A stretch of DNA of 6,694 nucleotides from Caldimonas sp. (lineage in GTDB: Bacteria; Pseudomonadota; Gammaproteobacteria; Burkholderiales; Burkholderiaceae_C). The notes beneath the pieces were generated by a model that saw only the letters and a list, made by a program, of their open reading frames with translations, did not search any database and had not been told where the DNA came from. Of this stretch, positions 1 to 5,521 are shown piece after piece; positions within the stretch are counted from its first letter, which is position 1; each line of letters begins with the position of its first letter. The stretch covers positions 1 to 6,694 of the forward strand of contig JASLGD010000119.1 in the NCBI GenBank assembly GCA_030150305.1, given 5' to 3'. A program made the translations under genes and the position numbers.

Positions 1-2118
1 GGCGATCGCGGACAGCGACGCCGACATGACGACGACGTCGGCGTGCGAGCGCGTCAGCGCCGGCCCGTCGCCGATCGCGAACGAGACGTCGGCGCGCGCC
101 ATCACCGGCGCGTCGTTGAGGCCGTCGCCGACCATCGCGACGCGGCAGCCGCCTGCCTGCAGCGAGGCGACCTCGGCGAGCTTGTCGGCGGGCGTCGCGT
201 CGCCGCGGGCGGCGACGATGCCGAGGCGCTTCGCGATCGCGCGCACCCGCGGCGCGGCATCGCCCGACAGCAGGCGAACGTCGACGCCCGACGCGCGCAG
301 CTGCGCGATGCTCGCCGCGGCATCGTCGCGCGGCCGCTCGTCGAAGACGAACCGTGCGACGAGCGTCCCGCCGGGGCCGCCGAGCCACGTCTGCGGACCG
401 TCGCTGCCTTCGCCGGCCGTCGTGCCGCGCGATGCCCACGCTGCAGAGCCGAGCCGCCAGCGCTCGCCGCTGCGGTCGGTGCCGACGACGCCGAACCCGG
501 CGTGCTCCTCGACGCTCGCGAACCGGCTCGCCGTCGGCCCCGCCGGCGCCGACGCGAGCGACACGGCGAGCGGATGCGTCGACGCTGTCGCGAGCGCCGC
601 CGCGATCGCGCGCACCGCTGCTTCGTCGAGATCGAGCGCGCGCGCCGCGGGCTGCAGGTCGATGCGCGCGACGCCGCCGTCGGCGACGGTGAGCGTGCCG
701 GTCTTGTCGAAGCAGATCGTGTCGAGCGTCGCGATCGCCTCGATCGCGTCGAGCCGCTGCACGAGGACGCCGCGGCGCGCGAGCGCACCCGCAGCGGCGA
801 GCAGCGCCGAAGGCGCCGCGAGCGAGAGCGCGCACGGGCACGTGACGACGAGGATCGACACCGCGACCCAGACCGCGCGCGACGGATCGATCGACGTCCA
901 CGCGACGCCGGCGACGGCGGCGAGGACGAGGACGCACCAGAGGAACGGCACGGCGACGCGATCGGCCGCGCGCAGCAGCGGCGGCCGGTGCGTGACCGCC
1001 GAGCGCATCAGCGTGACGATCGCCTCGTAGCGCGTGTCGGCGCCGATCCGCTCGGCGCGCTGGACGACGGCGCCGCGCAGGTTGATGCTGCCGGCGATCG
1101 CCTCGTCGCCCGGGCACTTGGCGACCGGCCGCGACTCGCCGGTGAGGAGCGCTTCGTCGGCGGCGGTCTCGCCCTCGACGATCGGACCGTCGGCGGGGAA
1201 CGATTCGCCGGCAAGGACGCGGACGAGGTCGCCGCGCTGCAACCGGTGCGGCGCGATCATCGTCGTCGTGCCGTCGGCGTCGATGCGGCGCAACGCCGCC
1301 GGCAACCGCGTCATCGCGCCTTCGAGCGCGTCGGCGACGCGGTGGCGCATGCGCAGCGCGAGCATGCGGCCCGCGAGCAGGAAGGTGACGAACATCGTCA
1401 GCGAGTCGAAGTACGGCTCGCTGCCGAACGCGCCGCCGGGGGCGAACGTCGCGCCGCTGCTGACGACGAAGGTGAGCGCGATTCCGATCGCGACCGGCAG
1501 GTCCATGCCGATGCGGCGCTGGCGGACGCCGTTCCAGGCATCGCGGAAGATCGGCGCCGCCGAGAACACGACGACGGGAACGCTCAGCAGCCACGCCGCC
1601 CAGAGCAGCAGCGTGCGCAGGTCGTTGCTCAGCGTGCCGGGCGCGGCGAAATACACCGGCGCCTGGTACATCATCACCTGCATCATGCAGAACGCGGCGA
1701 CGAAGAGCCGCCAGAGCGACTTGCGCGCTTCGGCGCGGCGCAGCGCACGCGCCGGCGCGGCGGCATCGGGCACGGCGTCGTAGCCGGCGCGCCGCACCGC
1801 TGCGAGGAGCGTCGAGATCCTGGTCTTCGCCGGATCCCAGACGACCGTCGCGCGGCCCGCCGCGTAGCTCGCGGTCGCGTCGACGACGCCGGTCTCGGCC
1901 TCGAGGGCGCGCTCGACCGTGCCGGCGCAGCCGGCGCACCACAGCCCGGCGAGGCGCAAATGCGAGCGGCCGACGCGCGTGCCGTCGGTTGCCGTCTCCC
2001 AGGTCGTGAAGCCGCCGGCGACGTCGGGGTCGTCGACGCTCGCGGCTTCGCGGTCGTCGCCGTCGCGCGCGCGCGGCGGCGGCGCGACGGGGGCGATGGC
2101 GAGGCGAGCGGCCGTCAT
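1..2118 (-). CDS. ccoI: CcoI/FixI-type copper-translocating P1B-ATPase (C-terminus cut by window edge)
   Basis: Inner-membrane P-type ATPase expected to export Cu(I) to the periplasm; family members of this class serve cbb3-type cytochrome oxidase assembly. The frame is open from the ATG at 2118 to base 1 (706 residues seen); about 100 residues with the last two membrane helices should lie outside. Visible in order: a proline/arginine/aspartate-rich head (1-50); a heavy-metal-associated domain with CAGC at 61-64; methionine-rich TM1 near 135-157; TM2 167-191; TM3 204-225; TM4 237-255; actuator motif TGES 326-329; TM5 389-407; TM6 with the metal site CPC 427-429 followed by ALSLA; phosphorylation site DKTGT with Asp471; nucleotide-binding His-Pro 515-516; hinge GDGLNDAP 664-671. 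CPC followed by ALSLA and the MMQVMM stretch in TM1 favour CcoI over housekeeping CopA (usually ALGLA). ATG 2118 is the first start after the in-frame stop at 2227-2229, but no Shine-Dalgarno precedes it. The extra cysteine motif common at CcoI N-termini is absent. No ccoNOP or ccoS is visible. ATPase certain; CcoI subtype likely. Confidence 0.9.
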   Translation of the reverse strand, partial: MTAARLAIAPVAPPPRARDGDDREAASVDDPDVAGGFTTWETATDGTRVGRSHLRLAGLWCAGCAGTVERALEAETGVVDATASYAAGRATVVWDPAKTRISTLLAAVRRAGYDAVPDAAAPARALRRAEARKSLWRLFVAAFCMMQVMMYQAPVYFAAPGTLSNDLRTLLLWAAWLLSVPVVVFSAAPIFRDAWNGVRQRRIGMDLPVAIGIALTFVVSSGATFAPGGAFGSEPYFDSLTMFVTFLLAGRMLALRMRHRVADALEGAMTRLPAALRRIDADGTTTMIAPHRLQRGDLVRVLAGESFPADGPIVEGETAADEALLTGESRPVAKCPGDEAIAGSINLRGAVVQRAERIGADTRYEAIVTLMRSAVTHRPPLLRAADRVAVPFLWCVLVLAAVAGVAWTSIDPSRAVWVAVSILVVTCPCALSLAAPSALLAAAGALARRGVLVQRLDAIEAIATLDTICFDKTGTLTVADGGVARIDLQPAARALDLDEAAVRAIAAALATASTHPLAVSLASAPAGPTASRFASVEEHAGFGVVGTDRSGERWRLGSAAWASRGTTAGEGSDGPQTWLGGPGGTLVARFVFDERPRDDAAASIAQLRASGVDVRLLSGDAAPRVRAIAKRLGIVAARGDATPADKLAEVASLQAGGCRVAMVGDGLNDAPVMARADVSFAIGDGPALTRSHADVVVMSASLSAIA

Positions 2119-2140
2119 GCGGGTCGAGGCGGGCGCCGCG

Positions 2141-2146
2141 ATCTTG
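2141..2146 (-). promoter_or_regulatory. Candidate -10 element for the ATPase gene
   Basis: On the minus strand this reads CAAGAT, matching TATAAT at three of six positions (A2, A5, T6). A transcript starting about 7 bases downstream, near 2134, would have a leader of about 16 bases before the ATG at 2118. That start would put the FNR-like box centre (2175.5) at -41.5, the class II activator spacing. The hexamer alone is weak; the spacing is the main support. Confidence 0.3.
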
Positions 2147-2168
2147 CCGCGCCGACCCGCGCGCGCGG

Positions 2169-2182
2169 TTGATCTTGCGCAA
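2169..2182 (-). promoter_or_regulatory. FNR/FixK-like box upstream of the copper ATPase
   Basis: The minus strand reads TTGCGCAAGATCAA and the plus strand TTGATCTTGCGCAA. Against the FNR/ANR consensus TTGAT-N4-ATCAA, 8 of 10 defined bases match, with one half-site perfect. It also fits the FixK2-type pattern TTG(A/C)-N6-(T/G)CAA. It lies in the 108-bp gap between the small upstream gene and the ATPase, 51-64 bases before the ATPase start codon. Genes of the cco/fix cluster are classic targets of FNR-family regulators, so the location makes sense. No binding evidence is possible from sequence alone. Confidence 0.45.
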
Positions 2183-2193
2183 CGGCGCGGCGC

Positions 2194-2209
2194 CGCCGGG
2201 ACGCCGGCG
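2194..2209. other. Small GC hairpin between the 71-residue gene and the ATPase gene
   Basis: CGCCGG and CCGGCG form a perfect 6-bp stem around a 4-base loop (GACG), just after the stop codon of the small minus-strand gene. There is no T-run on the minus strand after it, so it is not a canonical intrinsic terminator. It could trim or stabilise the transcript end, or arise by chance in DNA this GC-rich. Confidence 0.2.
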
Positions 2210-2226
2210 TGCTGCCGCTCAGCGCG

Positions 2227-2442
2227 TCATTCGATCGGCACGCCGCCGAGGCACCGGACCGCCCACTGCTCGCAGACGTCGCGGCTCATCGTCGCGATCG
2301 ATTCCTGCCAGCGCAGCAGCACGTCCCATTGCACGCGCTGCACGTCGAGCAACGGCTGCAGCCACAGGCGCGTCCATTGCCCGCCGGGATCGAGGAGCGA
2401 TCCGGGCAACTGCGGCGCGACGTCGTCGTGGAGCCTCGCCAT
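2227..2442 (-). CDS. Small tryptophan-rich protein of unknown function (71 aa)
   Basis: I do not recognise a named family. The product is 71 residues with five tryptophans (23, 27, 39, 45, 60), two cysteines (57, 64), no signal peptide and no hydrophobic segment long enough to cross a membrane. Residues 20-62 look like one or two amphipathic helices rich in Leu, Gln, Trp and Arg, ending in a GGVPIE tail. Support for a real gene: a strong ribosome binding site (AGGAGAGG, 4 bases before the ATG), a candidate promoter at the right distance, and a composition far from the Arg/Ala-rich shadow frames around it. It sits upstream of the copper ATPase in the same direction and reading frame, 108 bp apart, so the two may be cotranscribed. 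It does not look like CcoH/FixH or CcoS, which carry membrane segments. A helical, phasin-like or accessory role is possible but speculative. Confidence 0.75.
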   Translation of the reverse strand: MARLHDDVAPQLPGSLLDPGGQWTRLWLQPLLDVQRVQWDVLLRWQESIATMSRDVCEQWAVRCLGGVPIE

Positions 2443-2446
2443 GGTG

Positions 2447-2454
2447 CCTCTCCT
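2447..2454 (-). promoter_or_regulatory. Shine-Dalgarno site of the 71-residue gene
   Basis: The minus strand reads AGGAGAGG, then CACC, then the ATG at 2442. This is the strongest ribosome binding site in the window. It fixes the start of the small protein and argues that the gene is translated. Confidence 0.75.
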
Positions 2455-2477
2455 GGAGCGGCCGAAGCCGGGAGAGC

Positions 2478-2506
2478 ATGCTTGTCCCGCGTTCGACGCG
2501 CGTCAA
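2478..2506 (-). promoter_or_regulatory. Candidate sigma70 promoter for the 71-residue gene and the ATPase
   Basis: On the minus strand TTGACG (2506-2501, five of six to the -35 consensus) is followed by exactly 17 bases and AAGCAT (2483-2478, three of six to the -10 consensus). Transcription would start near 2471, giving a leader of about 29 bases to the ATG at 2442 that includes the AGGAGAGG site. The promoter lies wholly within the dyad. Confidence 0.4.
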
Positions 2507-2510
2507 GCAT
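2482..2510 (+). promoter_or_regulatory. Candidate sigma70 promoter for the phosphotransferase-kinase fusion gene
   Basis: Because of the dyad symmetry, the plus strand carries a mirror promoter: TTGTCC (2482-2487, four of six), 17 bases, then AAGCAT (2505-2510, three of six). Transcription would begin near 2517, giving a leader of about 25 bases to the ATG at 2542. This excludes the alternative ATG at 2509, which lies inside the -10 element. Weaker than the opposing promoter. Confidence 0.3.
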
Positions 2511-2541
2511 GGCCATCTCGCGCCGTCGACAATGCCGCGCG

Positions 2542-4116
2542 ATGGCAGATCCGGCGTCCGTGGAAGAAGCGCGCACGCGCGTGCGCGCGCTCGCCGACGA
2601 GCTCGCCGACGAGGAGAGCGCTGCGCCGCGGCTCGTCGAGACGCCGATCTCGTGGGTGCTGCTCGGGCGATCGCTCGCCTACAAGATCAAGAAGCCGGTG
2701 CGGCTGCCGTTCCTCGATTTCACGTCCCTCGCCGCGCGACGCCGCTTTTGCGACGAGGAGCTGCGCCTGAACCGGCGGTTCGCGCCGTCGCTGTACCTCG
2801 ACGTCGTCGAGATCCGCGAAGGCGCGAACGGGCCGTCGCTGGTCGAAGCCGGCGACGTCGTCGACGTCGCCGTGCGGATGCGGCGTTTCGCCGACGGCGC
2901 GCTCTGGAGCGAGCGGGTCGCGGCCGGTGCGCTCCGCAGGCGCGACGTCGCCGAGTTCGGCAGGCAACTCGCCGCCGTGCATCGCGGCGCTGCGGTCGCG
3001 CCGAGCGACGGCGAGTTCGGCACCGCGGCCACGTCGCTGCGCGTCGCGAAGCGCTCGATCGCGGCGATCGATGCGTGGCAGCGCGATCAGGGCTCGACCG
3101 TCGCGCAGTGGCCGGCGCTCGCGTCGTGGCTCGAACGCGAGTGCGAGCGCCTCGCGCCGCACTGGGCGGCGCGGCTCGCGCGCGGCGGCATCCGCGAGTG
3201 CCACGGCGACCTGCACCTCGCCAACGTCGTCCAGCTCGACGACGGGCCGCAGGCGTTCGACGCGATCGAGTTCGATCCTGCGCTGCGTTGGATCGATCCG
3301 GTCGACGACGCTGCGTTTCTCGTCATGGACCTGCTCGCGCACGACCGCCGCGACCTCGCGTTCACGTTCCTCGACTGCTATCTCGAGACGAGCGGCGAGT
3401 ACGCGGGACTGCCGGGGTTGCGCTTCTTCCTCGTCTCGCGAGCGCTCGTGCGCGCGCAGGTGAGCGCCCTGTGCGCGGCGCGCGGCATCGCGATGCAGAG
3501 CGGCTGCGACACGCCGGGCTATCTCCGCCTCGCGGCGGCGATCGCGAACGGCGCCGATCCGCGCCTCGCGATCACGCACGGGCTGCCTGGATCGGGCAAG
3601 AGCCATGTCTCGCACAAGCTGCTGCAGAAGACCGGCGCGATCCGCGTCCGCTCCGACGTCGAGCGCAAGCGCCTGTTCGGCCTGACGCCCCTGCAGTCGT
3701 CGCGCGACCTCGTTCCGGAGCGCATCTACGGCGCCGCGGCGACGCGGCAGACGTACGCGCAGTTGCGCGACGTCGCCGGGATCGCGCTGCGCGCGGGGTG
3801 GCCGACGATCGTCGACGCCGCGTTCCTGCGCAAAGACGAGCGGACGTCGTTCGCCGAGCTCGCGAGAGCGGTCGGCGCGCCGTTCGCGGTGGTCGACTGC
3901 CGCGCGCCGCTGGCGCTGCTGCGCGAGCGCGTGCGCGCCCGCGAGGAGCGGCAGAACGATCCGTCGGAAGCCGACGTCGCCGTGCTCGAACGGCTCGCCG
4001 CCGCCGCTGCCGCCGAGCCGCTCGATGGCGACGAGGCTGCGCACGCGATCGTCGTCGACGCCGCCGCACCGACGTCGATCGCCAGGATCGCGAAACGCTG
4101 GCAAGCGATGCGCTGA
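2542..4116 (+). CDS. Bifunctional aminoglycoside-phosphotransferase-like / P-loop kinase-like ATPase fusion protein (Rv2004c type)
   Basis: A 524-residue cytosolic two-domain protein. The N-terminal part (about 30-330) has the APH/choline-kinase fold signatures: a lysine-rich strand YKIKKP (47-52) where the ATP-binding lysine is expected; the catalytic loop HGDLHLAN at 221-228, with Asp223 as predicted base and Asn228 as metal ligand; and the metal motif IEFD with Asp245. The C-terminal part (about 340-524) is a small AAA/gluconate-kinase-like P-loop domain with Walker A GLPGSGKS at 347-354, SDVERKRLFG 371-380 (substrate or lid region) and an acidic strand end IVDAAF around 423-428. This order matches Mycobacterium tuberculosis Rv2004c (DosR regulon) and proteobacterial homologues, which have similar length. 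The substrate is unknown; antibiotic resistance should not be assumed. ATG 2542 is preferred: the in-frame ATG at 2509 lies inside the dyad and adds an Arg-rich 11-residue stretch. Neither has a clear Shine-Dalgarno. It ends 16 bp from the convergent nuoN stop. Confidence 0.88.
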   Translation: MADPASVEEARTRVRALADELADEESAAPRLVETPISWVLLGRSLAYKIKKPVRLPFLDFTSLAARRRFCDEELRLNRRFAPSLYLDVVEIREGANGPSLVEAGDVVDVAVRMRRFADGALWSERVAAGALRRRDVAEFGRQLAAVHRGAAVAPSDGEFGTAATSLRVAKRSIAAIDAWQRDQGSTVAQWPALASWLERECERLAPHWAARLARGGIRECHGDLHLANVVQLDDGPQAFDAIEFDPALRWIDPVDDAAFLVMDLLAHDRRDLAFTFLDCYLETSGEYAGLPGLRFFLVSRALVRAQVSALCAARGIAMQSGCDTPGYLRLAAAIANGADPRLAITHGLPGSGKSHVSHKLLQKTGAIRVRSDVERKRLFGLTPLQSSRDLVPERIYGAAATRQTYAQLRDVAGIALRAGWPTIVDAAFLRKDERTSFAELARAVGAPFAVVDCRAPLALLRERVRAREERQNDPSEADVAVLERLAAAAAAEPLDGDEAAHAIVVDAAAPTSIARIAKRWQAMR

Positions 4117-4128
4117 GCGGCGCGCCGC
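4117..4128. other. 12-bp GC palindrome filling the convergent intergenic gap
   Basis: GCGGCGCGCCGC is a perfect palindrome immediately after the fusion-gene stop codon and 4 bases before the nuoN stop codon. It occupies most of the 16-bp gap. It could fold into a very short stem on either transcript, but there is no T-run on either side. A role as a compact bidirectional terminator is only a possibility. Confidence 0.25.
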
Positions 4129-4132
4129 GCGG

Positions 4133-5521
4133 TCAGAGCCGGCCCATCACCCAGCCCGGGAAGACCGCGACGAGGAGTGCCGCGACGACGCACGCGACGG
4201 TCGCGCCGAGCGCGAGGCGGTGCCGTCCGGCAGGCGCTGCGACGTTCGCGTCGGGGCTCATGAACATCAGCTGGATCACGCGCAGGTAGAAATAGATGCC
4301 GAGGTAGCTGCCGACCAGGCCGAGCACGGCGACGAGCGTGTGGCCCGACGTCATGACGTTCCTGAAGATCAGGAACTTGGCGACGAAGCCGGGCAGCGGC
4401 GGGATGCCGGCGAGCGAGAGCATCGCCAGGCCGAGCATCAGCGCTGCGAACGGCGCGCGATGGAAGAGGCCGCGCAGGTTGTCGAGGCGGTCGCGCGCGG
4501 CGTCGTCGTCGGCGGCCGGCAGCGCGGCGAACGCGAGCAGGTTCATCAGCCCGTATGCGAGCAGGTAGAACGCGACGGCCTGCATGCGGCCGGCGGGATC
4601 GCCGAGCAGCGCGTAGAAGAGATAGCCGGCGTGTGCGATCGAGCTGTACGCGATCATGCGGCGCAGGCTCGGCTGGCGCATCGCCGCGAGGTTGCCCCAG
4701 ACGATCGAGGCGAGCGGCAGCGCCGCGACGAGCTCGAGCATCGGCGACGCGAGCTGCGCGCGGCCGAACAGGCGCACGGCGGCGAGCAGCACCCCGGCCT
4801 TGACGACCGTCGCCATGTACGCCGTCACCGGGACGCTCGCCGCCTCGTACGCGTCGGGCGCCCACGCGTGGAACGGGACGATCGCCGCCTTGAGGAAGAA
4901 CGCGAGGACGACGAGGACGACGGCGACGCGGGCGAGGCCGTCTCCTGCGGCGAGCGCGCGCGGGAACGCGTCGATCGCGAGCGAGCCGGTGCCGCCGTAG
5001 AGAAGCGACGCGCCCATCAGGAACATCGCCGTCGCGGTGCCGCCGAGGACGAGGTACTTGAGCGCCGCCTCGGCGCTCTGCGGGCGCCGCCACGCGAGCA
5101 GCACGAGGACGTAGACCGGGAGCGACATCAGCTCGAGGCCGAGGAACACGGTCGCGAAGCTGTCGGCCGACTGCAGCAGGCAGACGCCGTAGAGCGACGA
5201 CAGCAGCAGTGCGGGAAACTCGCCGCCGGCGAAGTCGTCGTCGCGCGCCATCACGATCACGGGCAGCGCGAACGCGAGCACCATCGCCTTGACGAGGAGC
5301 GTCGTGCGGTCGACCGAGAACTGGCCGGCGAACGGCGCCGCTGTGGTGCCGTCGAGCGAGAGCTGCACGGCGGCGACGGCCGCCGCCGCGACCGCGACGA
5401 ACGCGACGACGAGCGAAGAGCGGCGGCCGCGGCCGGCGATCTCGAGGGCGATCACGAGGACGATGCCGACGAGCAGCAGGTGCTCGGGGAGCATGGCGGT
5501 CAGGACCGCGGTCGTGTTCAT
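4133..5521 (-). CDS. nuoN: NADH-quinone oxidoreductase (complex I) subunit N
   Basis: Membrane subunit of proton-pumping complex I (EC 7.1.1.2) and one of its three antiporter-like proton-channel subunits (L, M, N). The product is 462 residues, slightly shorter than typical (about 480-490), almost wholly hydrophobic and with many predicted helices. Channel residues align with the E. coli ones by motif and spacing: Glu130 in GLELMSLPVY (E. coli Glu133), Glu151 (Glu154), Lys211 in FFLKAAIVPFHAW (Lys217), Lys241 in VVKAG (Lys247) and Lys382 in GFVAKF (Lys395). The motif AYSSIAHAGY (291-300) is typical of the family. ATG 5521 overlaps the nuoM stop as ATGA, and no strong Shine-Dalgarno is seen, so translation is probably coupled to nuoM. 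The frame stays open upstream through nuoM, but those codons give Arg-rich shadow sequence, which supports this start. It appears to be the last gene of the nuo operon, since the next gene converges on it. Confidence 0.96.
   Translation of the reverse strand: MNTTAVLTAMLPEHLLLVGIVLVIALEIAGRGRRSSLVVAFVAVAAAAVAAVQLSLDGTTAAPFAGQFSVDRTTLLVKAMVLAFALPVIVMARDDDFAGGEFPALLLSSLYGVCLLQSADSFATVFLGLELMSLPVYVLVLLAWRRPQSAEAALKYLVLGGTATAMFLMGASLLYGGTGSLAIDAFPRALAAGDGLARVAVVLVVLAFFLKAAIVPFHAWAPDAYEAASVPVTAYMATVVKAGVLLAAVRLFGRAQLASPMLELVAALPLASIVWGNLAAMRQPSLRRMIAYSSIAHAGYLFYALLGDPAGRMQAVAFYLLAYGLMNLLAFAALPAADDDAARDRLDNLRGLFHRAPFAALMLGLAMLSLAGIPPLPGFVAKFLIFRNVMTSGHTLVAVLGLVGSYLGIYFYLRVIQLMFMSPDANVAAPAGRHRLALGATVACVVAALLVAVFPGWVMGRL

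Larger units (their letters stand above)
2477..2511. promoter_or_regulatory. 35-bp imperfect dyad in the divergent promoter region (candidate operator)
   Basis: The outer arms CATGCTTG (2477-2484) and CAAGCATG (2504-2511) are perfect inverted repeats. An inner pair, CGCGT (2488-2492) and ACGCG (2496-2500), shares the same centre at base 2494. Of the 16 base positions in each arm, 14 pair; only the 2485/2503 and 2487/2501 pairs mismatch. It lies between the divergent starts at 2442 and 2542 and overlaps both candidate promoters, so a dimeric regulator bound here could control both directions. It does not match the CueR or FNR consensus patterns I know. A cruciform or hairpin role is an alternative. 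Confidence 0.55.

Noticed and set aside
43..2172. A 709-codon plus-strand open frame opposite the copper ATPase.
   Set aside because: The translation is Arg/Ala/Asp-rich with no recognisable fold; it arises because the GC-rich codons of the ATPase leave few stops on the opposite strand. The minus-strand frame carries every P-type ATPase motif.
2209..2541. Longer N-terminal versions of the fusion protein beginning at 2209 or at the ATG at 2509.
   Set aside because: The 2209 start crosses the small minus-strand gene and the whole divergent promoter region; 2509 lies inside the dyad and the candidate -10 element. Family-like sequence begins after 2542.
2542..3540. Reading the APH-like domain as an aminoglycoside resistance enzyme.
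   Set aside because: The fusion to a C-terminal P-loop domain and the sequence type match the Rv2004c-like family, for which resistance is not the established role.
2..3545. Seven copies of GCGATCGC (from bases 2, 233, 602, 731, 1094, 2667 and 3538), resembling the HIP1 repeat of cyanobacteria.
   Set aside because: Six of the seven read in frame as Ala-Ile-Ala in GC-rich genes, so codon usage explains them; none occur in the nuo genes, and nothing else here points to a cyanobacterium.
2503..4104. A 533-codon minus-strand open frame opposite the phosphotransferase-kinase fusion.
   Set aside because: Low-complexity Arg/Ala/Asp composition and no motifs, while the plus strand encodes clear APH and Walker A motifs. 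It is a GC-driven shadow.
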